A DNA stretch of 50,787 nucleotides. Source: SYFY01 sp031385325 (lineage in GTDB: Bacteria > Pseudomonadota > Gammaproteobacteria > Pseudomonadales > Azotimanducaceae). This document shows, one piece after another, positions 33,660 to 41,211 of the stretch (positions are counted from its first letter, which is position 1; every line of letters begins with the position of its first letter). The DNA is taken from contig JANNBJ010000024.1 in the NCBI GenBank assembly GCA_031385325.1, positions 1 through 50,787 on the forward strand. Reading direction: 5' to 3'. The position numbers were made by a program, and so were the translations under genes. Below the pieces are notes generated by a model. That model ran no database searches, was not told where the DNA came from, and saw only the letters and a list, made by a program, of their open reading frames with translations.

Positions 33660-34310
33660 TCAGCTCCTTGATCGCGATTGACGTTTGGCAACAGGCGAAA
33701 TGTGCGCGCGGACGGTTGTGCCGCCAGTGGAAGGCGCGATGCCTCGCCATAGCGTATCGAGCATCGCGCGCACTGCCTCGCGCGGAATCTCCCCTGCGTG
33801 CAGTCCCATCAACTCGAACAGCACGATGCTGTGCATGGTGGCGACGATCAGCCCTGCTACTGCTTTCGGTTTTGGCGCGTGGATCGCACCTTTGTCGTGC
33901 TGTTCAGAAACGTACGTAGCGATGGTGTTGCTGAGCTGACTTGCTGGTGATTCGCCGAATTGACGCAATAACTCATCGATACCAATGGTCGGATGCGTGA
34001 TCAGAGGCAACATCCGCGGAATTGCGCCGCGGAAATAGTCGAGTGTCAGTTCGCTGATCGCCAGCAGCGCTTTACGGGCGTCTTTCTGCGCGCGCGCGGT
34101 TGCGAGCAGTTTTGTCGTGTCGGCGGGCGGTGGCGCCATGGCTGCGAGAAACAAGGCAGTTTTGGTCGGGAAGCGCTTGAACAACGTCGCCTCCGATACA
34201 CCCATGCGTCGCGCAATTTCTCGCGTTGAACCGAGCGCGCCACATTCGATGAAAACTTCACCGGCGGTGCGCAGGATGTCGGCGTCGTCGATGGTCTTGG
34301 GTCTGGCCAT
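33660..34310 (-). CDS. TetR-family regulator, autoregulated
   Basis: 216 residues. The N-terminal DNA-binding domain is clear: DADILRTAGEVFIECGALGSTREIARRMGVSEATLFKRFPTKTALFLAAM. The C-terminal ligand domain (about 60-190) is of no specific type. It directly precedes the sterol-desaturase-like gene. A 24-bp inverted repeat begins 11 bp upstream of its ATG, a good candidate for self-repression. The inducer may be a lipid or steroid-like compound given the target gene, which is inference. Confidence 0.92.
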   Translation of the reverse strand: MARPKTIDDADILRTAGEVFIECGALGSTREIARRMGVSEATLFKRFPTKTALFLAAMAPPPADTTKLLATARAQKDARKALLAISELTLDYFRGAIPRMLPLITHPTIGIDELLRQFGESPASQLSNTIATYVSEQHDKGAIHAPKPKAVAGLIVATMHSIVLFELMGLHAGEIPREAVRAMLDTLWRGIAPSTGGTTVRAHISPVAKRQSRSRS

Positions 34311-34320
34311 GGTTGGTAGA

Positions 34321-34344
34321 TATTAAGTAAGTGCATACTTAATA
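34321..34344 (-). promoter_or_regulatory. TetR-type operator (24 bp)
   Basis: TATTAAGTA - AGTGCA - TACTTAATA: perfect 9-bp arms with a 6-bp spacer, AT-rich in a GC-rich context, starting 11 bp upstream of the TetR start codon. Size, symmetry and location match autoregulatory TetR sites. It would control TetR and the desaturase gene together. Confidence 0.75.
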
Positions 34345-34519
34345 ACTCAATACGGCAACTTTGACAACTGCCGGTTTAGTCAGTGCCGGAGGCGTCGCTT
34401 TGTTCGCCCAGGGCCACGACACTGATGTGGGGCCGCGACGAAGACGAAAATCGCACGAGGTTTGGTGGTGCTGAACCAGACGATTTTGAAGACGCCGCAT
34501 TTTCCCCGTCGGCTAGCCG

Positions 34520-34558
34520 CTGGAAGTCATGGCTGGAAGTCTTGGCTGAAAGTCTCAG
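34520..34558. repeat. Three imperfect tandem 13-bp repeats
   Basis: CTGGAAGTCATGG, CTGGAAGTCTTGG and CTGAAAGTCTCAG in direct succession, about 150 bp before the methyltransferase gene. Copies 1 and 2 differ at one base. No function is evident. Confidence 0.7.
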
Positions 34559-34705
34559 GGAAGGTCTGGGTTATCAGATCTTCATTGAATAAGGAACGCC
34601 GGCGGCGCAAGCTCGATTCTCGGTACGAAACAATTTACATGCAGCTGCTCGAGAGCCGCGACTTGTTTAAATCCACGACTTCTTCAATCAACACATGGGG
34701 AAACC

Positions 34706-35770
34706 ATGGCGCAACTTGATGAAAACAAGCTGAATGAATTCGTTGGCAAGATGTTGGGTGATCTCGGAGGAGCGTTCAGTGTACCTACGGTTCGTCTCGG
34801 GCTGAGGCTTGGCCTGTTTGACGCGCTGCACAACAATGGACCAGCCACCTCAGCGGAACTGGCGGAGCGGGCTGGCGACCTGGCGGAACGTTATGTCCGC
34901 GAGTGGGCGTTGGCCCAGGCGGCAAATGGTTACGTCGAATACGACAGTGTTTCCGGGCGGTTCAGCATGTCGCCGGAGCAAGCAATGGTTTTCTGCGTCA
35001 AAGACAGTCCCGTATACCTTGCGGGCGCTTTCGACCTCGCGGCAGCGATGATCGAGGGGGAACAGAAAGTCGAACGCTCCTTTCGAACCGGTGCGGGCGT
35101 GCGCTGGGGTGACACGGCAGGCTGCCTGTTCTGCGCGACAGGCGCGTTTTTTCGTCCAGGCTACGTGAACAACATTGTGCAGAACTGGTTACCGGCGCTC
35201 GACGGAGTGACCGAAAAACTGGAAAGCGGCGCCAAGGTCGCAGATATTGGCTGTGGTGTCGGATTTTCCACCGTACTGATGGCGCAGGCTTTTCCCAACA
35301 GTCATTTTGTTGGCTACGATTTTCACGTGCCTTCCGTGGAAGAAGCGCGACGACACGCGGAGGTGCACGAGGTTGGAGAGCGGGTTCGGTTTGAAGCGTT
35401 GAGGGCCAAGGACATCAGGGAATCCGGGTTTGATCTTGTTACCTCTTTTGATTGTTTACATGACATGGGCGATCCACAGGGCTGTGCGGGACATATGCGG
35501 CGAATCCTGAAATCCGACGGTACCTGGATGGTCGTCGAACCGATTGCCGGAAACAGCCCGAAGGACAATATGAATGCTGTCGGACGGCTCTACTACAACG
35601 CATCGACAATGATCTGCGTACCCACGTCTCTTGATCAGGAGGTGGGCGAAGGATTGGGCGCGCAGGCTGGCGAGGCCAAGCTCACCGAAATAATTGGTCG
35701 AGGCGGATTTACGCGTGTTCGCAGGGCGACCGAAGGACCATTCACGATGATACTGGAGGCGCGCGTTTAG
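34706..35770 (+). CDS. SAM-dependent methyltransferase with N-terminal winged-helix domain
   Basis: 354 residues. N-terminal winged-helix dimerisation domain (about 22-90: VPTVRLGLRLGLFDALHNNGPATSAELAERAGDLAERYVREWALAQAANGYVEYD) as in small-molecule O-methyltransferases of the Rv2258c kind; class I Rossmann domain with motif I VADIGCGVGFSTVLMAQ (about 178-194), acidic residue in FVGYDFH, and FDLVTSFDCLHDMGDP as motif IV. No metal-binding motif is obvious. Substrate unknown. A TGGGGAAACC stretch precedes the ATG. Convergent with the VOC gene. Confidence 0.88.
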   Translation: MAQLDENKLNEFVGKMLGDLGGAFSVPTVRLGLRLGLFDALHNNGPATSAELAERAGDLAERYVREWALAQAANGYVEYDSVSGRFSMSPEQAMVFCVKDSPVYLAGAFDLAAAMIEGEQKVERSFRTGAGVRWGDTAGCLFCATGAFFRPGYVNNIVQNWLPALDGVTEKLESGAKVADIGCGVGFSTVLMAQAFPNSHFVGYDFHVPSVEEARRHAEVHEVGERVRFEALRAKDIRESGFDLVTSFDCLHDMGDPQGCAGHMRRILKSDGTWMVVEPIAGNSPKDNMNAVGRLYYNASTMICVPTSLDQEVGEGLGAQAGEAKLTEIIGRGGFTRVRRATEGPFTMILEARV

Positions 35771-35859
35771 CAAGCGCGCCACCCAGTCGCATGGTGTGCG
35801 TGGAATTGAGCCGCGATCATCCCGGTGCACATGGAAAGGATGGGGAGTGTCGGAGAAGG

Positions 35860-36303
35860 TCACGCAGACTTCGGTTCAACGAGTTCGATGACGTTACCTT
35901 CCGGGTCTTCGAAGAACACGAGCTTGAGACCGATGGAGCCGGATAACGTCCAGTCGTCGGAGCGGACGATTGCACCACGCGCCGTCGCGCTTTCGAGAAC
36001 CTTGTCGATCTCGGCGCAGTAGAACGTCAGATAGGCGAAGCCTGATCGTGCGCTGGAATACTCCGGGGCTCTGACACAGAGCGGTGCCTCGGGTGGTTTC
36101 ACCAGCTTGATGACTTCGCCGTACGGCGTCTTCAGCCACACGTTGATATAGCCTGCCGGTGCCGTACGTAGTGCCCGGCTCAGTTCGACCGGAATGTCAG
36201 AGCGCCGCTGTTCGACGCAGGACAGCACCTCGGTGTAGAAAGCGAGCATGCGGTCCAGATCCGCGACGACAATGCCGACTTCCATTGGCGTGAGCTGCTG
36301 CAT
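35860..36303 (-). CDS. VOC-family (glyoxalase-type) protein
   Basis: 147 residues from the ATG at 36303, preceded by AAGGAGAACGGAC; a longer frame to 36486 has no family sequence. It shows two beta-alpha-beta-beta-beta modules: MEVGIVVADLDRMLAFYTEVL...YINVWLKTPYGEVIKLVKP and SGFAYLTFYCAEIDKVLESATARGAIVRSDDW...LVFFEDPEGNVIELVEP. The terminal Glu in NVIELVE is a likely metal ligand. Members include glyoxalases, ring-cleavage dioxygenases, epimerases and resistance proteins; this one cannot be pinned down. Divergent from the amidohydrolase gene with a 260-bp spacer that shows no clear operator. Confidence 0.87.
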   Translation of the reverse strand: MQQLTPMEVGIVVADLDRMLAFYTEVLSCVEQRRSDIPVELSRALRTAPAGYINVWLKTPYGEVIKLVKPPEAPLCVRAPEYSSARSGFAYLTFYCAEIDKVLESATARGAIVRSDDWTLSGSIGLKLVFFEDPEGNVIELVEPKSA

Positions 36304-36563
36304 GTCCGTTCTCCTTGTACAAATCCAGCGTAGATTGCAGGTGAGCACATCATGGATTCGAGACACCTTCAAGTGTGACGATCCGAGTGGAAAAAGAGCC
36401 TTGTCGAAGGCGCGCCGTCTATCGTGCTGCTTCCAGTCGACCTCAGCGGCCAGAACTTGAACCCCCATGAAAGCTGTTCCGGCCAACCAGAAAGAACCCG
36501 CGACTGAAGAAAGGTGTCATCGGGGGTAATATCGCCTCGAACAAAGAGGAGAAGGGATACGTC

Positions 36564-37781
36564 ATGAACCGCTTCGTTTTCCGCAACGCCAACTTGCTCG
36601 ATGGGGAAAACCCGGCGCGCAGTAACTCAAGCATCATCGTCGAGGGCGAGCGCATCGTCGAAGTGACCGCGGGCAACGTGATGCCGCAAGCGGGCGACAC
36701 GGTGATCGATCTGCATGGCATGACCCTGATGCCGGGCATGGTCAGTGGGCATTTCCACGCCGCTTACAGCATGGGCGGCAAGGACAAGGTGCCGATGGGT
36801 GCACCTGCGACGCAGCAGGCGTACTGGGCGCTTGCCAACGCACAGAAGGCGCTGCGTGCGGGTTATACGAGTGTGGTCGGGGCGGGTACCTTTCATGATA
36901 TCGACGGCAGACTCGCCGAGGCGCTCGATGCGGGCGTGGTGGTGGGGCCGCGACTGATCCCATCGAGCCGGGCGCTGTCACCCAAGGTCAGCCCCAACGA
37001 GCCCGGTGAGGGCACGCCGTGGGTGAAGTGCTGGGGTCCGGACGAGTTCCACGACGCCGCCATCCGCGAGATTGAGCGTGGCGCAAAAGTCGTGAAGCTG
37101 TTCGCGGCTCAGGGCCACGCCATGCGCAGTTGCCGCGAAATGACGTTCGATGAGCTGAAGGCGGCGACAGACGCAGCACATGCCCTCGGCGCTCGCACGA
37201 GGGCGCACGTCTGCGGGCGCGACCAGGTGTTGAAGTGCATACGCGCCGGTGTCGACATCATTGACCATGCGGACTGGATGGACGATGAGTGCATCGACGC
37301 CATGTTGAAACACGGCAGTTTCGTGCTGCCCAGCATGTACAGTCCCTTTCTGTCTGCGAATGACGCAACGCTGGACGGCGCCGGGTTCTACGACAAGGAA
37401 GACTTCGAGTACATGCAACGCATGGTGCCCATCGCCAACGCGCGTGGCGTGAAGTTCGTGCCGGGTGACGACTACGGATTTTTTGACATGCTGCCACACG
37501 GTGCCTACTCGGGTGAGCTGGCCTGTTATGTCGAGCAGGTTGGCATCAGCCCGCTGGACGCCATCAAGTGGGCGACCGCCTACGGCGGCGAGATGACTGG
37601 TATTGCAGATCTCGGCACCATCGCGCGCGGCAAGCTGGCCGACATGGTGGTCGTCGATGGCGATCCTTCCGTGGACATCAATATCCTGTCGAAGCCCGAG
37701 TGCATTGTTGCCGTGATCAAAGGTGGTTTGGTGGTCAGCGGGAATCTGCCGGGCGGCGAGCTTGTGAAGGTGACCGAATAA
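36564..37781 (+). CDS. Amidohydrolase-family metal-dependent hydrolase
   Basis: 405 residues. Metal site: GHFH (H63, H65), the carbamylated-lysine region ERGAKVVKLFAAQGHA, RAHVCGRD, DIIDHADWMDD and the Asp in FVPGDDYG. The C terminus GTIARGKLADMVVVDGDPSVDINILSKPECIVAVIKGG is the usual small beta-sandwich closure. The closest group is the prolidase/imidazolonepropionase-like amidohydrolases, which open amide or lactam bonds. Cytoplasmic, no signal peptide. AAAGAGGAGAAGG lies upstream of the ATG. Substrate not known. Confidence 0.9.
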   Translation: MNRFVFRNANLLDGENPARSNSSIIVEGERIVEVTAGNVMPQAGDTVIDLHGMTLMPGMVSGHFHAAYSMGGKDKVPMGAPATQQAYWALANAQKALRAGYTSVVGAGTFHDIDGRLAEALDAGVVVGPRLIPSSRALSPKVSPNEPGEGTPWVKCWGPDEFHDAAIREIERGAKVVKLFAAQGHAMRSCREMTFDELKAATDAAHALGARTRAHVCGRDQVLKCIRAGVDIIDHADWMDDECIDAMLKHGSFVLPSMYSPFLSANDATLDGAGFYDKEDFEYMQRMVPIANARGVKFVPGDDYGFFDMLPHGAYSGELACYVEQVGISPLDAIKWATAYGGEMTGIADLGTIARGKLADMVVVDGDPSVDINILSKPECIVAVIKGGLVVSGNLPGGELVKVTE

Positions 37782-37918
37782 CAGTGTCGGGCCTGTAGTT
37801 CGCTCGCCCAGCGTCGTTGCGGGTTAGCCTGCGCTTGAGGGTATTCGAATCGGTCGCGCGCCGCATTTGCCTGGAAGCCACGAATAAGTCCAGCGATAGA
37901 AATCGATCCACCGGGCCA

Positions 37919-37936
37919 CTGGGTTTACAAACCCAG
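37919..37936. terminator. Perfect short hairpin after the amidohydrolase gene
   Basis: CTGGGTTT-AC-AAACCCAG has 8-bp perfect arms in the 208-bp spacer 37782-37989 between the convergent amidohydrolase and serine hydrolase genes. A 2-base loop is tight, so the two innermost pairs would open. Without a T-run it is only a candidate terminator. Nothing else is seen in the spacer. Confidence 0.35.
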
Positions 37937-37989
37937 GAAGCCCTTGAACTCATGCACCACACCTGTTTCAGAGAAACACCGACCTACCT

Positions 37990-39231
37990 TCAGCCCTTGC
38001 GCCAGACCCCTGAAGCATTACCTGAATAGCCGAATGCGCGGTAGGTTGCGTCGACCAGCGACTGGCCGCGTTCGTTCAGCAATATGCCCGGACCCATCCT
38101 GTTCATGGCGTAGCCGAAGCTCATGCGCGCGACAGGATCGGCAAACCCAATACTTCCGCCCGCGCCTACGTGGCCAAATGCCGAGCTGCCGAGTATCACG
38201 CTGCTTCTGTCGACACCTGGTGCGTGACGGTTGTCCATGGATTTCATGAAGCCCGAGGCGAAGCGTGTGGGGATCAACAGAGTTGCGTCTTCATGTGTAG
38301 CGACAGCAACCTCAGCCATTGCAGCCAGCGTATCCGCATCTACAAAGCGTCTGCCGCCGAGTTCACCACCACACGCAAAGGGTGCGTAGATTCTGGCCAG
38401 ACCCCGGCCATTGGCCACGCCTCCCGCACCACCGATTTCCGCTGCCCTGCATTGACGACTGTTGGGATTGAAACCGCCCTGATTGTAGAAGGCGAGCGCG
38501 GGGATCGACGTCGGGTCTTTGATCAACGCCTGGGTGAACGCGCTTTGCGGTGCACCACGCACTGGCCGGAATGGAATCATCGGCGCGATGCGCGACTCCA
38601 TCGCTTCAGGCAGGCCGATCCAGAACTCCGCCCCGGTAGGCGTGGCGATTGCCTCGCGAAAATAGCTGCCAAGGGATTGTCCGGCAACACGGCGAATCAA
38701 CTCCCCAACAGTCCAGCCGAAGTTCGCCATGTGATAACCATTGCGGGTTCCGGGTTTCCAGAACGGCTCTTCCCGCTGCAGACGATCCACCATGTAATCC
38801 CAGTCGCAGCAGCCGTTGTCCATGAGCTTCTCGCGCATGGCAGGTACGCCGACGGAATGATCCAGCATCATGCGCACAGTCGCCTGTTCCTTGCCGTTGG
38901 TGGCAAATTCCGGCCAGTACGTTTTGACATCCGCGTCGAGCGCCAGCTCTCCACGGGCGATCAGCGTATGCGCCGCCAGTGCAACCGCGCCCTTGGTACT
39001 GGAAAAAACCACGCAGATCGTGTCCGCGTGCCAAGGCGTCCCGGCTTTCGAATCCGCGACTCCGCCCCACACATCAACCACACTCTCACCCTCGCGTGTT
39101 ACGCACAGCGAAGCACCGACCTCTCCATTCACTTCGAAGTTGTGAATGAACGCGTCGACGACGGCCTTGAATTCAGGCGCGTAAACACCTCGCAGTACGC
39201 CAGCAGAAGACTGTTGTTCGAGGTTGATCAT
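37990..39231 (-). CDS. Serine hydrolase, class C beta-lactamase/EstB-like fold
   Basis: 413 residues. Nucleophile motif S77-S-T-K80 (VVFSSTKGAVALAAHTL), the conserved Tyr166 in RNGYHMANFGWTVGELIRR, and a late glycine-rich GSSAFGHVGAGGSIGFADP in place of the KTG motif, as in EstB-type esterases. There is no signal peptide, so it is likely a cytoplasmic esterase or lactonase rather than a beta-lactamase. Such genes are common in aromatic, lactone and steroid degraders. Start ATG at 39231 has only a weak ribosome binding site. Confidence 0.9.
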   Translation of the reverse strand: MINLEQQSSAGVLRGVYAPEFKAVVDAFIHNFEVNGEVGASLCVTREGESVVDVWGGVADSKAGTPWHADTICVVFSSTKGAVALAAHTLIARGELALDADVKTYWPEFATNGKEQATVRMMLDHSVGVPAMREKLMDNGCCDWDYMVDRLQREEPFWKPGTRNGYHMANFGWTVGELIRRVAGQSLGSYFREAIATPTGAEFWIGLPEAMESRIAPMIPFRPVRGAPQSAFTQALIKDPTSIPALAFYNQGGFNPNSRQCRAAEIGGAGGVANGRGLARIYAPFACGGELGGRRFVDADTLAAMAEVAVATHEDATLLIPTRFASGFMKSMDNRHAPGVDRSSVILGSSAFGHVGAGGSIGFADPVARMSFGYAMNRMGPGILLNERGQSLVDATYRAFGYSGNASGVWRKG

Positions 39232-39395
39232 CTTGTTCTGACTCGAAATTCCGGACCCCAGTTTAACGATTTCAATTTGACTCCAGAATAGTTTTCGGAA
39301 CGGTTTTCATCCATTGACCGAACTGTCGAAGATGAAAATCAATGAAGACATGGACCACCACGCCGCGAAAGATATCGGTTAGTCGCTGTTGATCT

Positions 39396-39866
39396 TCAGC
39401 CGCGCCGGGCGGAAATCACACCGGTATTGAAACCAAGGACATGCATGCGTCCGAAGTAGCGTGCGTGTTCGATCTTGAGGCAGCGATCGACAATCACCTT
39501 CATGCCGCCGGCTTCAGCGATGGCGATTCCTTCTGGAGAGATCACGTCATATTGCAGCCAGAGAAATTTTGCGCCGATCGCCACCGCCTGACGAGCGATG
39601 TCAGGTACGGCGGCGGGTTCGCGAAAGACATCGACGAGATCAACGCTGCCCGGAATCGCGGTGACATCCGGATAACAGGGCAGGCCAAAGATCGAAGTCT
39701 CACGCGGGTTGACCGGCACTACGTCGTAGCCGTGCCGGGTGAGGTAGTACCCCACGAAGTGGCTGGCTCGCAGCGTGTTGGGTGACAAACCAACAACCGC
39801 AATCCGTCTGCAGGCGAGTGCGGCCTGGATCAGATGTGGCTCCTGATAGGGTGCAAGATCCATCAT
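39396..39866 (-). CDS. CoA-binding (YccU-like) protein
   Basis: 156 residues (155 if the second ATG is used). A single CoA_binding_2 Rossmann domain: RRIAVVGLSPNTLRASHFVGYYLTRHGYDVVPVNPRETSIFGLPCYPDVTAIPGSVDLVDVFREPAAVPDIARQAVAIGAKFLWLQYDVISPEGIAIAEAGGMKVIVDRCLKIE. Function is not established for the family; members bind CoA. The gene overlaps the end of the O-acetylhomoserine sulfhydrylase gene by 4 bp, and this pairing is found in other proteobacteria, which suggests a role tied to sulfur amino-acid metabolism. Confidence 0.9.
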   Translation of the reverse strand: MMDLAPYQEPHLIQAALACRRIAVVGLSPNTLRASHFVGYYLTRHGYDVVPVNPRETSIFGLPCYPDVTAIPGSVDLVDVFREPAAVPDIARQAVAIGAKFLWLQYDVISPEGIAIAEAGGMKVIVDRCLKIEHARYFGRMHVLGFNTGVISARRG

Positions 39867-41173
39867 GACGGGCTCCCGGACGATATGGCCAGCGCCTGCG
39901 CCAGATCGGCGATCAGGTCCGGTGCATCTTCGATGCCGATTGACAGGCGAATCGTACCAGGGCCGATTCCCGCCGCGGCAAGTTCTGCGTCACCCAACTG
40001 GCGATGGGTGGTGGTCGCTGGGTGAATAACCAGACTCTTGGCGTCGCCAACGTTTGCGAGGTGCGAAAAGAGATTCAGTGCAGCGATGCAAGACACACCG
40101 GCGTCACGACCACCTTCGATGTCAAAACAGAACACTGCACCTGCGCCGCGTGGCAGATAACGCGCCACCAGTTCCGCGTATGGCGAGCCCGGCAGGCCAG
40201 GGTAGCTCACGCGTGAAACACGAGGGTGGTTCGCAAGAAACGTCGCCACTGCATTGGCGTTGGCGACGTGCTGTTGCATGCGCAGCGGCAGGGTTTCAAG
40301 TCCCTGGGCCAGCAGGAATGCGTTGAACGGAGATAATGCAGCGCCCAGATCCCGCAGTGTTTCGGTTCGCAGTTTCATGAGCAGGCCGTAAGTGCCGAAG
40401 GTCTCGTGGAACTTCAGCCCGTGATAGGCAGGCGAGGCGTCGGCGATGATCGGGAAGCGACCGTTTGACCAGTCGAATGTGCCCTGGTCGACCACTGCAC
40501 CACCCAGGCTCGTGCCATGTCCGCCGATGAACTTGGTTGCGGAATAGACCACCAGGTCTGCGCCAAATTCGAACGGCCGACACAGGTAGGCGGTGGCGAA
40601 GGTGTTGTCGATGATGAGTGGGCAGCCGTGCGCATGAGCGATGTCGGCGATCACCTGGATGTCGAGCACGTTGCCACCTGGATTGCCGATGGTCTCGGCA
40701 AACAGCAACTTGGTGTTGGGTCGTAGGGCGGCGCGCCATTCACCGGGTACATCCGGATTCACAAAGGTCAGATCCACCGAGAGTTTGCGCAGCAGGTGTT
40801 TGAGCTGAGTGACCGTGCCACCATAAAGCGCGCCTGATGCGACCACGTGATCACCAGGCTCCAACAAGGTCACGAACACGGCGGCCTGGGCTGCCAGGCC
40901 ACTGGCGAAGGCCACCGATCCAGCTCCGCCTTCCAGATTCGCGAGGCGTTCTTCGAATGCGGCAACCGTGGGATTCATGATGCGTGAGTAGGTGTTGCCG
41001 TACTCCTGCAGGTTGAAGTAGGCCGCCGCTGATTCGCTGTCTTCAAACACATAGCTGGTGGTCTGATAGATGGGCAGCGCGCGGGCACCAGTGGTTGGGT
41101 CCGGTCTTGCACCTGCATGGACGGCACGGGTATGGAAGCCGTAGTCCAGTGGTTTTGGCGGTTTTTCATTCAT
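39863..41173 (-). CDS. metY: O-acetylhomoserine sulfhydrylase (Cys/Met metabolism PLP enzyme)
   Basis: 436 residues from the ATG at 41173 (MNEKPPKPLDYGFHTRAVHAGARPDPTTGARALPIYQTTSYVF). PLP-binding lysine K214 in VVYSATKFIGGHGTSLGGAVVD; NTYSRIMNPTVAAFEERLANLEGG and FAETIGNPGGNVLDI are typical of the MetY branch, which makes homocysteine from O-acetylhomoserine and sulfide. The long linker GFHTRAVHAG at the N terminus and overall length favour MetY over cystathionine enzymes. It overlaps the CoA-binding gene. Divergent from the PEGA/FGE gene, 38 bp apart. Confidence 0.93.
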   Translation of the reverse strand: MNEKPPKPLDYGFHTRAVHAGARPDPTTGARALPIYQTTSYVFEDSESAAAYFNLQEYGNTYSRIMNPTVAAFEERLANLEGGAGSVAFASGLAAQAAVFVTLLEPGDHVVASGALYGGTVTQLKHLLRKLSVDLTFVNPDVPGEWRAALRPNTKLLFAETIGNPGGNVLDIQVIADIAHAHGCPLIIDNTFATAYLCRPFEFGADLVVYSATKFIGGHGTSLGGAVVDQGTFDWSNGRFPIIADASPAYHGLKFHETFGTYGLLMKLRTETLRDLGAALSPFNAFLLAQGLETLPLRMQQHVANANAVATFLANHPRVSRVSYPGLPGSPYAELVARYLPRGAGAVFCFDIEGGRDAGVSCIAALNLFSHLANVGDAKSLVIHPATTTHRQLGDAELAAAGIGPGTIRLSIGIEDAPDLIADLAQALAISSGSPS

Positions 41174-41211
41174 CCCGGCATACTGGCGTCCATCTGCAGG
41201 AAGTACAACCC

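Larger units (their letters stand above)
34311..34705. other. 395-bp intergenic region between TetR and methyltransferase genes
   Basis: It contains the TetR-type operator (34321-34344) and three 13-bp tandem repeats (34520-34558). Short open frames at 34383-34592 and 34462-34719 show no family resemblance and compete in two frames. The methyltransferase leader (TGGGGAAACC before its ATG) closes the region. Confidence 0.6.

Noticed and set aside
34383..34719. Small genes between the TetR and methyltransferase
   Set aside because: Two overlapping short frames in different phases, no domain, running over direct repeats; no good ribosome binding site.
38170..39291. 373-residue plus-strand open frame
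   Set aside because: Antisense to the serine hydrolase, whose SxxK and Tyr motifs are clear; the opposite frame has no recognisable domain.
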